64,000 nucleotides of DNA from contig VZRR01011463.1 in NCBI GenBank assembly GCA_013398015.1, positions 456,036-520,035 of the forward strand, given 5' to 3'. The translations under genes were made by a program, and so were the position numbers. This DNA comes from Oreocharis arfaki (lineage: Eukaryota > Chordata > Aves > Passeriformes > Paramythiidae). Below the pieces are notes generated by a model that saw only the letters and a program-made list of their open reading frames with translations, had not been told where the DNA came from and did not search any database. Shown here one piece after another: positions 37,828 to 54,630 of the stretch; position 1 is the first letter of the stretch, and the number at the start of each line of letters is the position of its first letter.

Positions 37828-39429
37828 AACATCACAAAGAAATGTCCGTAGTGCTCCTGAAATGCTCAGAAAAAAAACCTAGGGAGATGTTTATATGAAT
37901 TATAAACCACTTAGAGAAGTTAAGCAGGAAAACCTCCCTGTACTGTTAATGTCTCTTTAAATCATTAAGACAAATATAATTTTTTAAAAAAGGTAACTAA
38001 TGCATGATTGACCTTTCTTCATTCTTTATCTCTCTTGTCATCCCTGTATGGTCAATATTTGTCATGGTAAGTAGCCCTTCCTATTTTAAAGAACAAAGCA
38101 ACAGAAAAATATCCAAAATTCCAGATCCCTCTGACACTTAACCTTTCACTCAGTAGTTTGGTCTCAATCAATTCAAAGGAGTTTTACTGTCTACTGAACT
38201 TGAAATAGAATCTAGCCTATACCTCTCTCACTGTTCAGAGGATCCATGTCAGCTTATGGCAGATGGTTTTGAATAATTTCTTGTGGAAAGGGGAAGCTAC
38301 TCCTAATACTTGGTGTTCACTACTCTCCCAAAACTTGTGCAGATAAAGAATTGTAATTTAATTCTCTTTGTAGAGTCCCTGAGATTTTATTAAATAGTAA
38401 CATCACTGATGCTTATTTTAAAACTGGGAAAGTTGGACTTAAACCAGTTAGGACTGGAATTTAGAGAACTAGATTGTTAAGGTGTTTGGGAGGCAACACT
38501 GAGTCACCTGCAGACATCACATTAAAGATACCCAAAATCACAGTCACCACCACCAGTGCCCACACAGCTGATTACATTGCCCTTAATTAAGTGATTGACC
38601 TAAGTCTGCCACAGGAAACTGTGTCAGTGAGGGTGCTTTGCCCCTTTGATCCTGGGTACAGGGCACATCCTCCCTGCAAGTCAGGGAAAATTGGTCCATG
38701 CCCCTCGCCTTGGGTGGCTGCTGTTGGGGAGGGGAGCAGTGTAAGGTGATGATCCCTAGCAGCTCTGGAGACATTTTCCAGTGCGAGTCTTCCTGGAGAT
38801 GTGAGATGCCTACAGAATTGTACACATTGCTGGGGAAGGATTGCCCCCATGCCCTTGATGTCTGGATGGTCAGAAGGCTTAGACATGAGAAGCAGACAGG
38901 GTTTAGGTCCATTTAGCACCAAGGGTGAAATGCAGTTTTCACAGCCTGGAAGAGTTGTGCAGAGCCCCTTTATTTTTCCATTGCTCTGTGTGGAAGATGC
39001 ACGGCCTGACTTATTATGGCTGCTCCAGGAGAACAGATGCAGGAGATGTTGTAGGCCAGGGACCTTGACTTCAGCTTGGAGGCTGATGGAAAGCAAATGT
39101 GAGCTGTCACCATGCAGACTTCACATCTCAGCTGCATGTGCTGCCCACAGGCTCAGTACCCTGCTCCATCTTAAACACTTTCCACAGGGGCGGGGGAGTG
39201 CCCACAAAGCCTGTTTAATTAGGCGTTGTGTGGGAAGGATGAACTCTATCCCAAGTGAGATGGAGGATTGCATGTCTCCGCCAGATGGTGAAAGCATTTT
39301 TTTTTTTTAAGGCAGGATAATATAAGCAGGTGTGAGTATGGGGCCTACCTGTATTGGTTTTAATCAGCAACTTTAAGCAAACTCAGTGTTCTCATCAGAA
39401 AAGGGGAAAAATAAACAGCTGAGCACTGT
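37828..39429. other. Intergenic DNA, no gene recognised
   Basis: The part from 38580 to 39300 is GC-richer and has overlapping frames of about 110-170 codons on both strands. Mirrored open frames on both strands are usual for GC-rich non-coding DNA, and none has a recognised motif. Confidence 0.5.
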
Positions 39430-40140
39430 GATTCATTTACACTTCAAATATACTTTGAGTTGGTTATTCCTCAATTAATCAAATAGCTGGTGTATCCCTA
39501 AAGTAGTATAAAGTGACACGCTGTGTGAAATCAATTTTCCCTTCCAAAATCATTAAATTCAGTAGCCTGTGACTACATCCCTGCTAATTCTAGTACCGGT
39601 CCTTTCATCCTCCATTAACTTTGGCACGCCTAACAGGCTGTCAAAAATAATTTCCCAGAACGTAAATAATTCAGAAATTAAAAATTAATAAATAATAACA
39701 GAGAGCTACTGGGAGATAGACTGGGTCAATTAGTCAGCTCTGCATTCTGTTTCTTCGCAGCAGGGGGGCAGCCACATTCGTTACTGGAATCTTTCCTCCG
39801 ATTCCTGGGTCTGATTTACGGCTCTTCATTACTGGATCCAGTCAGACACAATTACCTCCATCACTATCTCAGTTCCTAACTTCAAAGAAACACACATTTT
39901 CTTGTCTGCTTTTTTTCTCCTTGCAGCAGCCTCAGCTTGACGTCCCTGGAATTTCTTCCACGCGGACTAATTAATAAGACTTTGACTTATCATATTCACT
40001 TCTCTTCTTTGATGTCCTACCTTAGTCAATCATCCTATTTAATTAGAATTTCAATGATAACTTTACTTATCTCGTGGCTAGATGTAAATTAAAATAACGG
40101 GATTTTAATTCTCTTTCTTACAGGGTTATGACATTTTTGA
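39430..40140. promoter_or_regulatory. Candidate conserved non-coding enhancer
   Basis: About 700 bases of CpG-poor, non-repetitive DNA dense in transcription-factor-like words. They include TAATTA homeodomain sites at 39968-39973 and 40040-40045, TCF/LEF-type CTTTGAC at 39980-39986 and CTTTGATG at 40007-40014, and several ATTAAT and AATTAA words. No open frame of note crosses it. Composition of this kind is typical of deeply conserved developmental enhancers. If the interval is indeed LEF1-RPL34, LEF1 control would be the natural hypothesis. Conservation has not been tested. Confidence 0.35.
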
Positions 40141-43026
40141 CAGAAAAAGTTTCAACCCAAATACGATATTATGTACTTCCTATGCTAGGAGTGCATTCCA
40201 CTAAATTGTTTTTCCCTTTGCTACAAAATAATTTTGCTTGTTTAACAAGCTCTACTGAAATGGAAATGAACTACAGCTTCTCATAATGTAATTTGCACAG
40301 GTCTGTGTTGTGGAAGGTTATGTTGATAGAAATCAGTATAATCAGATTGTGACACATGCCAAATAGTTAACAAGGAAAGGGAATGAGATTTTTAAGAAAA
40401 AAATCAGCTCTGGAGAGACAGCGGACCTTAGGACCTCTTCTTTCTCCCCTTTCCAACAGTCGCTAGTACTTTTACAAGGTTTCTTGTTTCCTTTCTGCAT
40501 TTATGGACCTAAGCCTGCTGGTTGTATCCAAGCAGCACCTGAGGTTGGATTCTGATTTCAATGAGACATTTCGAAAACACACATTCATATGCTGTTCATG
40601 GAAATGATGTCGTGCCTGTGACTTATCAGGAGCAGCATACCTCTCAGCCATCACATCTTTTCCTCTCTGCAGTACCCTTGCCCACAGGCTCGCTTTCCTT
40701 CCCATGCCTCTTAGAATTTGCCAGTCTAGACTGGTACAACAGCAAGTGAATATGAGTGAAAACATCTCTCATTTTTTAATTGAAGCTTATGGTGGGGAAA
40801 AGCCCTAGAAGGATCCGTGAAGAGACGTTAATGGGGCAGTAGAATCCTCCTGGGGCCTGGTAGATTCCTGGAAGTGGTACAGAAGTGTGAGGAAAGTATA
40901 AGGGGATCCAGCCAGGCTTATTGAGCCTTATGCCTTTGGGAGCTCTTGCCTTTACTCTCTTGGAACTTTCCATGCGACCAAGCAAATGGTCATGGGCATA
41001 GGTAGGGGCTTTCAGTAAAAAGAGAGAGAAGAGAGGACCATGTGGAAAAGAAAGAAAGGATGGTCAGCATACCAAGAATTGGTCTTTAACTGTGCACAAA
41101 GTGTTCTTCTGGTGCAATAAACAGAATATGGCGACAACCTGCTGGCTGGTGCAAAATACATTCCATTACTCAACTGCCATCAGAGATGATTATCTTTCTA
41201 ATCGAGTCTGGTGGAAAAGAGGTTTACAGTTTTGTACCGCCAATAAGCAAGTACACCCTGGAAGCCAGCCTCCAGTTTTCTCAAGGAAAAAGGCCCACAA
41301 CTTCAGGTACTATGCTTCCACTGACGTCCTAGAAAAGAAAAATTTAAAGGATGCCACTGTTACCTTCCCACATTGTTGGACTGTGCATTTGCTAACCCAT
41401 CCCTTTCACTGCATTCAAGGAAAGAAGAAAATGCAGAAGGAGTTAATGAAGCATGTTGGATGTGGAAAATGACTGCTCCCAAAAGAGAGGTTTTTTGGTC
41501 CTGTGAAGAGGTAGGAGTAGCAGAGAACATGAATCACTTGACTAATCTGTACAAAATGGGCTTAGTGAGCTTCTGCTTCAAATCTTATCCCCACATTAGA
41601 TAGCATTAAACCAGTTGTCATTAAGCTAACACTTCTAGACGCTCTGGTGAGCCATTTGCCTGATAGCCCTGTTCCTCTTAAAAAATGAACTGAAAATACT
41701 TAAAAACTAGGCCAGTGCACCAGCAGAAGTGAATGGCTGGAATTTAATTGACAGTTTCTAAAACTTACACTGGTTGAGTTTAGAGCCTAAATGGGGTAAG
41801 TACAAAAATGTATCAATAATATTGTTCAATAATAAAATAGTTACCTGTTGCACTGACAACATCTAAACTACTCTATCATAATTTAATAGTGTTGTTCTTT
41901 AACAATTGGATTCTGTTACCCTTTTGTATTTAGGCGTGATTATTTAATCTAATTTAATTGGCTTTCTTATTCCCCTCAGGGCTCTGGGCCTAGAAAGTTC
42001 ATCTTAAATACTCTAATTGCTCTGAAATTTACTTGTCTTCTAAAATATGCTCCTATTTTAAATATACCCTAAATCTAGTTCACATATATTTTCTCTTCTT
42101 TCATGAATTTAAAAAAAATTCTAGTGTCCATAATTTGCACTTAAAAAGAGCCAATAATTAACCAAAATAATAATTATAGATTGAAAACAGGGAGGCTGCA
42201 GTACAACAAACTGTGAGTTACAAACCCATAAATAAGGCCAGGAGCACACATCAAAGCTTTCTGAGCACTCGCTACTCCCTAAAAGCAGAGCTGAAGCCAC
42301 TAACGATGGCAGCAGCAGCACCCTACGTGTTTAATGTGTGGGGTCCCTGAGTATCATTGAGGAACAGAGCTCAGGTCAGTGGAGCAAAAGAGCATTTTGG
42401 GGCTCACAGATGGTGGGCCCAACCCTGTCCTCCTTGCAGATGATGGTTTCCCATTGACGCTATACGAAGATTTTCACCGTGTGGGTCAGCAGTGATTATG
42501 GCAGCAGCCACAAGGCATTCACACGCGCCGTGAGAAGGAGGAGATGGACTTGCTGTGGCAGTGGGAACACCACTACTGCCACCAGAAGCTGGGGAGCAGA
42601 AGTGATGGAAACGTGTGCCTTAAAATCTCTTGGTCTTTCATGTGTCAGTGCCAGGTGGTGGGGTGGGATCCAGATCCACTAGAGAGATCACAAATGGACA
42701 GCAGAGGCCAGATGCTGATTCCAGAGCACAGAGGCAGCTCTGCTCGTCAACATGCTCCTCAGCGTGGCAGGGACCCGGGTACGGGGGATAGGAGCTGAAA
42801 CAAACATCTGTGAGAAGTGTAGCCCTCCTTTCCTTCCTATCAACCCAGTACTTAATGAAAACATGAGGGGTTGCCAGCGGTACCTTTTGTGCATCTAGAT
42901 TTTAATGTGGCAGATCTGGCCACTGCTGCTTCTGGCTACTGACAAGCCATCGTATACTCCCTTAGCTCTTGCTGTTTCCTTTATTTTCTTTTCTCGGGGC
43001 TCTACCAGGGGCTATTAAATAGATTT
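40141..43026. other. Intergenic DNA, no gene recognised
   Basis: A 126-codon frame at 41092-41472 begins with GTG and has no recognised domain. The stretch from 41700 to 42120 is AT-rich, non-repetitive and could be conserved non-coding DNA. No RNA gene was seen. Confidence 0.5.
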
Positions 43027-43160
43027 CACAGAATACTCTGAGTTGGAAGGGACCCACAAGGATCATTGAGTCCAACTCTTAAGAGAATGGCCTGTACAGG
43101 CACTGAACCCACAGCCTTGGTGTTATTAGCACCATGTTCTCACCAACTGAGATAATCTTA
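43027..43160 (-). mobile_element. CR1 LINE, 3' fragment, minus strand
   Basis: On the + strand it reads CACAGAATACTCTGAGTTGG and AAGGGACCCACAAGGATCAT, then a GAGTCCAACTC block and CTGAACCCACAGCCTTGGTG. This is the reverse complement of an avian CR1 3' end, with one octamer-like tail unit at the left edge. It is truncated after about 130 bases. Its 3' end therefore points left, away from RPL34. Confidence 0.85.
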
Positions 43161-43899
43161 TAAGTCAGAAAACGTGACCCAGCTCAGGAAACCTGGACGA
43201 TGCTGACAGATGAACACGGGGAGGATGTACTAAAGGAGAGTTTCACTAGCTGTGTCCTGTTTCCCTTAAGCTTTTCCTATGTACCTGTGCCTTGGAAATG
43301 GGAGTTTGAGTCAGGTGGACATTTGACCTGACCAGCAGAGAAAGGTTTACAACTTCATGCTCCTGTGTGAGCACCTGCCCTGGAGCACACGACACAGTGA
43401 GGGCATGTCTTGGGAAACAGGCACGAGGATTTTCCATCGAAGGCTACCAGTACAGCTGCTGGCACAGCAAGGAGGTGTAAGGCAAATGTGGGTATTGTGT
43501 TGCTCTCCACAAGGCCCAGTTTTGGGATCAGCCCATCTGCCTGGTCCAGTGCTTGGGAAGGCCAGTGCTGGGCAGGAGCAAGGGCATCTCGGGGGGAATG
43601 GGGCACGGCAAGGACAGCCCTGCAGTGATCCAGGCAAGGCTTTCAAGGGATTCTGGGGGAACAGCATTTTCCTTGTGTAAGTTTAGTGTAAGACAGAGTT
43701 TCCAGGTGTGTCACGTGCCAGTTTGCCGTGGAAAAGCATGGATGGGTAACTTGTAATTCAGAGCTTAGAACAGCAGGATGGAGAATGGCTTCTGGGCTCA
43801 CAGACATGTAGCTGCCATAATGATGCACAAACCCTTCTCTCTGAGGACAGAAGCCGATATTTTAGAAAAACAGCTTTTCGGTAAAACACACAATAAATA
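43161..43899. other. Spacer upstream of the RPL34 CpG island
   Basis: No gene was recognised. The overlapping frames at 43347-43680 on both strands lie in GC-richer DNA that includes the unclassified repeat copy B, and no splice-supported exon is visible. Confidence 0.5.
43475..43531 (+). repeat. Unclassified dispersed repeat, copy B
   Basis: Matches 35360-35415 over about 57 bases with the shared core TTGTGTTGCTCTCC and the common end TTTGGGATCAG. Flanking similarity decays quickly on both sides. It may belong to a larger, old avian element that I cannot name. Confidence 0.6.
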
Positions 43900-44151
43900 A
43901 AATCGGGCCCCCACCGTGCCCATAGCTGCTGCTCCCGGTCCCGCCGCCGAGCGGCGCCCCGACCCGCCCGTACAACCTGGCGCCTCCCCTGCACCTCTGT
44001 TCCGTACGGCATGGCGGCGCCCACACGCCAGTGCGTCTGGGAGCTGGAGTGTAGCGCGCAGGCGCCGCTATTTCTTCCGGGCTCCAGCGCGCCTCTATTT
44101 CAATGTCGGCCCGCGCACTTCCGCTTCCTCTTCCGGGTTCGACGGCGCCAG
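43900..44151 (+). promoter_or_regulatory. RPL34: RPL34 CpG-island promoter
   Basis: A GC- and CpG-rich island of about 450 bases (to roughly 44370) surrounds the 5' end of RPL34. ETS-type sites (reverse complement of CCGGAAG) lie at 44074-44080, 44116-44123 and 44128-44137. YY1-type ATGGCGGC words lie at 44011-44018 and 44154-44161, the latter just inside intron 1. No TATA box is placed properly. The pyrimidine tract CTTCCTCTTCC at 44124-44134 is a typical 5' terminal oligopyrimidine (TOP) start, by which ribosomal protein mRNAs are translationally controlled through mTOR signalling. The exact start site is inferred. Confidence 0.8.
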
Positions 44152-44720
44152 GTATGGCGGCTGGCGGCCGGGAGCTGTGGGAGCCCATCCGCCTCCATCC
44201 GGGGCCTGGCGGGCGGCAAGGGCGGCCCGAGGCCCGTGGGCTGTGGGGAGGGACCGGCGGCGCTGCTGCTGCCCGCGCTTGGGCTGGAGCGGGGGGTAGA
44301 GCTGCCCGGCAGGGAGGCCGGGCCTCCCCAGGCCTCCGCGGTGGGGCTCCCGAGCAGGGCCCGCGTCTCCCGGGGCTGCAGATGACGCTTGTGTTGTCTA
44401 TAAAATATGTAGCTGCTAAAGCTTTAAGCAGTTTCTTAGGGGCGCATGATGTAATGCAGGCAAGACCAGGATGTTTGAACAGCGTTCAAGTTAGTTCGGG
44501 TGAATCTTGATTGCAGATTGCGTCGTGCTCGCTGTCACGCGTTGTGTTGGCTGTCACTGGTCAGGAAAGGCTTTAATTTTACTCATATCGAATCGACAGC
44601 TGCTGATTTACATCTGGGTCAGTGGTTCAGTACGGGTGGTTGTGTGACAGCCCGAACTTCCATGTGGACATCGAGCTCTTAACTAGTGCCGCTTTGGTTT
44701 GCCTTACTCAGGTGTGAAAA
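44124..44720 (+). other. RPL34: RPL34 5' leader: exon 1, intron 1 and start of exon 2
   Basis: Exon 1 is non-coding and runs from the TOP tract at about 44124 to 44151, where GCGCCAG|GTATGG gives a donor. Intron 1 spans 44152-44711 and ends TTGCCTTACTCAG. Exon 2 starts at 44712 and reaches the start codon after nine bases (GTGTGAAAA, a good A-rich context). A short leader split by an intron just before the ATG is usual for vertebrate RPL34. The upstream edge is uncertain by a few bases. Confidence 0.8.
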
Positions 44721-47532
<2,812 letters not shown>

Positions 47533-47553
47533 ATCTGTTTGTAGTTTCAGCGC

Positions 47554-47559
47554 AATAAA
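47554..47559 (+). terminator. RPL34: RPL34 polyadenylation signal
   Basis: AATAAA lies 22 bases after the stop codon, followed by a TTCTTTTGTGTCC-type GT-rich element at about 47571-47583. The 3' UTR is therefore only about 45 bases, as is typical of ribosomal protein mRNAs. Confidence 0.9.
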
Positions 47560-47583
47560 TGAAATCTCCACTTCTTTTGTGTC

Positions 47584-50039
47584 CTGGTATTCCATGTGCT
47601 ACTCAAAGCTGGTAGGAGCTGCTGCTTCTCACAGGTTTACAGTGCAGAGCTGGGCTTTGATGCAACGAAACCTGTAAGTCAGGATGCTTTGTTCACTGCT
47701 GCCTGCTGACAGGGAAATCAAGCAAGTGGAAGGAAGTCTGGTTAAACAGGACTCCCAGCTCAGGCTCAGTCATGTAGAGGGATTGGAATAACTTTCAGCA
47801 GTGCAGGTTTTCTTTCAACAGGTATTTATTAAGTCACTGGAAGACTTTGCTCAGAGGAAAGTTAGGACTTTGACAAAGAAGAGCAAACAAAAATCACTAG
47901 AGACCAGAAGAGAGATTGTCAGATGAAGAGGAGAGCTAGTATAGGCCTGAGGTAGATTTTTTTTTTAATTGTATGTGGTATTACTCAGGTGAGGGTGGAG
48001 AGAGTAGTCTTAGCTTCTCAAAGCCAGTGGTGTATCCACCAGACAGTTGCATACTGCTGCATCTGGATCTGGAAGAAAGCTGCAGCTGCTGTACCCTGTT
48101 AGGTCTTCCTGGGTCAGCAGTTACAGGTATGATACCAACAGAGCTCCAGGGCACAGCTAAGACAGATCTTTAAAGGCTTCCTGATTAGGTTTTAGGGTAG
48201 CAATTTGGCACCTGGTATTGAAATTCGATCCAAAGTTTGTTGGTTTATCATCAAGAATGTAATTGTAGTGTAAAAAGTGAAAATAGCTTTGCTTCATTCT
48301 GTTTTGTAGAGAACTCTAAATGTGTCTGTAATGCTGTCCAGGAGTGTTAAAACAGTCAGGATAATTCTTGCTTTACCTGTGAGTGCAGTGGTATTCCTCA
48401 GCCCCCACTCTGAATTTTGAACTGCTTTTGGTATCTGACAAGCGCCTGTTTTTATCTCTTTTTAACCAATAACTATTTATTCAAAAAGCAGTGAGCTCCA
48501 CCATGAGAGTAAGGAAGCGGGAGAAATAATTTCTGAGCACACAGACTTACTGAGAGCTGTGAGCGTGCCACTTGAAGGGGTTTCTAAGGTCACCTGTGGA
48601 GTCTGCTCTGAGCCACAGCTCGGAGATGTGTGCAGGTCCCTCCTGAGTGCATGCTGCCTTTTTACCCTGCCTAGCTCTGTCAGGCTGCAGTCAGCCTAGG
48701 GACAGAGGACAGAAGGTTGACTTGAAAAGCCCTTTCGGTGGCAGTGAGCTGGTGCTTTGGGTGAGGTGCCTGACAACTCAGCTGCCTCCTGGGTGTGACA
48801 ACAGGAGGTGGCTCTCGTCCAAGATAAGTGAATTAACACCGTGCATGGTGAAAAGAGGTGTACCTCCCCAAGGATTTCTTCACAGTGTCCCAAGTAGTTA
48901 GAATAATTCTATCAATATTCTCAAAATGGATAGATGTTGTAGCTTGAAGTATGTGAAGCATTTCTCCTTAGCTCAGGTGGAAAGGCTGTAGCTCATTAAA
49001 GGAGCTTTTGAGACTAACATTACTACCCTGGTGATTTTAGGTGCTGTTACTATAGTTAGTCTACAAGGTTAAAATTTTCTTAGTTGTCTTACTGTTCTAG
49101 TACAAACTTTAGTACTTCAGCATGCTGGAAAAAAATAAAGAAGCAGCAACTTGGGCAGGTGTGTGTGACCTGCCCCAGAAGTGCTCCTGTTTTGCAATAA
49201 AGGCTGTGAGGTTAGAGTTTTCCTTCAGGCTTTGGGAAAGGAGTTGAGATGGAGGGAGAGTAATTTTGGAATAATGAGGATAAATGTCATAAATCGCTGT
49301 TGACAGGCACTGAGAGGGAGATTCTTCCAAACAGGAAGGGTAAGACTGAAAGCAGCTAGCTACAAATGTGACTGCACCAGAAGGCAACATAACTGAGTTA
49401 GGAGAAGTGGCATTGCCGCCGTAGGCAGAAGTAAAAGCAGTCATTAGGCAAAGCATCGGTGAAATGGTAATAAGGCCCTTAATTATTGTAAGACAGTTTG
49501 AGCAGATGGCTGCAGTGTAGGAATGGGGGCAGTCATTTGGGGCAGGGCTGTGCAGTGAGAAGTAGGCTGGGTAGCCTGGCGACGTGGGTGAGTTCAACAA
49601 GCTTTTCAAAAAGCTCCTGTAACCTGGAGTGAAGAGCTCTTCCCTGCCGCTTTCTTGAAGCAAGAGGGACTAGGCAAGCTTCCACTCAAAAGGGGGAGTT
49701 TTTCTGACGTGCTGCCTGGGTGCTTCTCTCCAAAGCGAGCTGAGGACAGAGGCAGGTGGGGCCTGGCTGGGCTGGGCCGATACGGGAGCGTGTGAGATGG
49801 GCTGTAACACACGGTACCCTGCTTGGTGTGATGAGCCTTTTCCTCCCTGGTCTGTGTGCAGCTGTCGGGGTCTCCTCTGGCTGTGGATTGGCACCACAGG
49901 ATTGGCACCACATCAGGAAGCATCAGGATGGGCAAGGGCATCCCAGCCCCACGCTGCCCTGCAAACAAAGGGACCGGGGTAAGGCCTACTACGGGACTTC
50001 GCTCCCAGGGTCTGCATCTCCCCAGGCTGACTGCGCAAA
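47584..50039. other. RPL34-OSTC spacer
   Basis: No exon was recognised. A 184-codon frame on the minus strand (49109-49663) starts at a TTG and has no family motif. The frames at 48647-48901 are short and overlap in opposite strands. No named repeat was identified. Confidence 0.55.
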
Positions 50040-50645
50040 CTCACGCGCGGGACGTGGCTTTTCCTTCCCCCGTCAGAAAACTGCATCAGCACACGAGTGC
50101 CCAAAGGGTGCCCCTGCCCCGTGGCAGGGCCTGCGGCGCCGGCGTTGTCCCTGCTGCCAGCAGCGTTCCGCAGGTGAGCTGTTGGGAGCGCCGCTGGCTC
50201 CCGGGACACACGCGTGTGCGCGGCTCCGGGACCGCCGGGCCGGCCACGTGGCTGCCCAGCCCGGGGCGGGGCCCGCGCGCCTGGCCACGCCCACAGCCAC
50301 GCCCACGCCCAGCGCCGGTACCGAGCGCCGACACGTCAGGGCTGCCGGGTCCTGGCAGGTGAGTAGATGGATAGATCCTCCAGCGGCGGAAGGGTGGCGT
50401 TTCCGATGTTTTTATGCAGAACAAAAGTCTCTTTTTGAATATGTCATTCAAGTCTGATCTTCATTTCTAGTGCTTTGTTTATTTTGTCTTTTTTAAAAGT
50501 GATCGATCTTCTCCTGTCAGGACACAGCAGACCATTTCCGTTTCCGCCTTCGTGTCGGTGGTGGAGCGCGTCTGCGGCGGGACGGACCGGGCAGCGCCGG
50601 GAGGGAACAGCGGTGCCGCGGCCGCCCCGGGACTGCACCGCGGCC
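50040..50645 (+). promoter_or_regulatory. OSTC: OSTC CpG-island promoter and leader
   Basis: CpG density is high from about 50040 to 50345 and again from 50540 to 50950, with an AT-rich gap near 50400-50515. The first block holds GCCACGTGGC (50243-50252), several CCACGCCC-type GC boxes (about 50284-50310), and CACGTCA (50332-50338), the reverse complement of TGACGTG. Both CACGTG-type and TGACGTG-type words are targets of XBP1/ATF6-class bZIP factors, which would suit a gene of the ER secretory pathway, though USF/MYC-type factors bind the first as well. No TATA box was seen. The start site is not resolved. Confidence 0.65.
50359..50520 (+). other. OSTC: Candidate intron in the OSTC 5' leader
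   Basis: A strong donor (GGCAG|GTGAGTAG after 50358) and a strong acceptor (CTTCTCCTGTCAG ending at 50520) delimit 162 bases of AT-rich DNA between two CpG-rich blocks. The second exon would start at 50521 and run through the OSTC start codon at 50646. Alternatively the CpG blocks are simply one island with an AT-rich gap, and transcription starts after 50521. Confidence 0.4.
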
Positions 50646-53977
<3,332 letters not shown>

Positions 53978-54630
53978 TACCTCTTGTGCTGTGTGAAAGT
54001 TCGAGCTGAATTTACTCCTCTTCATGAAGTGTTTTAAGAAGAAACAGCAAGAAACAAGTTCCATAGTCACCATCAACAGCAAAGAGACCTGGCTATGAGA
54101 AACAACTAGGGAAAGAGTGCATTCTCTGCAAACAAACTCTCACTACCAGTGGCTGATATGTAGTTTTCAAGCAATGTTTTATCATTTCTGATGCAGAGCT
54201 TTTGAAAAAGAGAAAGTTATATAGCTGAGTATTTCTTTTATATTCCATCTCAGTATGAAGTAGAGAACCTACCTTTAGCTCTACCTGAAATGAGTATTCG
54301 CCATTGGCTTGACGGTTCTTTGTTGCAGGTCTGTCTCCTCTTCCCTGTGTGGGACAATTATGTATGTGAATCAGAGAAGAAACACCCAAAACATTGATTT
54401 CCAAGTTGTAATCAGAAAATTAGTAACTTTGGATGCTTTGCAGCCAGAATACAATGTGTCTGAAATTACTGCAAAGGCACCTTTTGCCTTGATATTATCT
54501 ATATTAATGCTCTATGTGAGCAAATCCAGACATGCACTGGGAAAGGCAAACTGTATGAATGTGCATTTTTTTTTTTTTTTTAAGAAAAAGTGTACAAAAG
54601 GAGCCAAATAAAACTTATTTTCCAAAAAAT
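53978..54630 (+). other. OSTC: OSTC 3' UTR with polyadenylation signal
   Basis: The first convincing AATAAA after the stop is at 54607-54612 (GCCAAATAAAAC), giving a 3' UTR of about 650 bases if cleavage falls near 54630. A T-rich run (about 54567-54582) and an A-rich stretch precede it. Longer forms ending further downstream cannot be excluded. Confidence 0.65.

Noticed and set aside
38587..39310. 169-codon frames on both strands
   Set aside because: Overlapping open frames on opposite strands in a GC-richer patch point to composition, and neither has a domain.
43862..44510. Frames of 108-135 codons around the RPL34 start
   Set aside because: They are shadows of the CpG island and run through the non-coding leader and first intron of RPL34.
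49109..49663. 184-codon open frame on the minus strand between RPL34 and OSTC
   Set aside because: It starts at TTG, shows no domain, and is about the longest frame expected by chance in 64 kb read in six frames.
49756..50457. 233-codon open frame over the OSTC promoter
   Set aside because: It lies across a CpG island, where GC-rich DNA lacks stops, and other frames on both strands are open too. Its translation is Arg/Ala/Pro-rich as expected for such islands.
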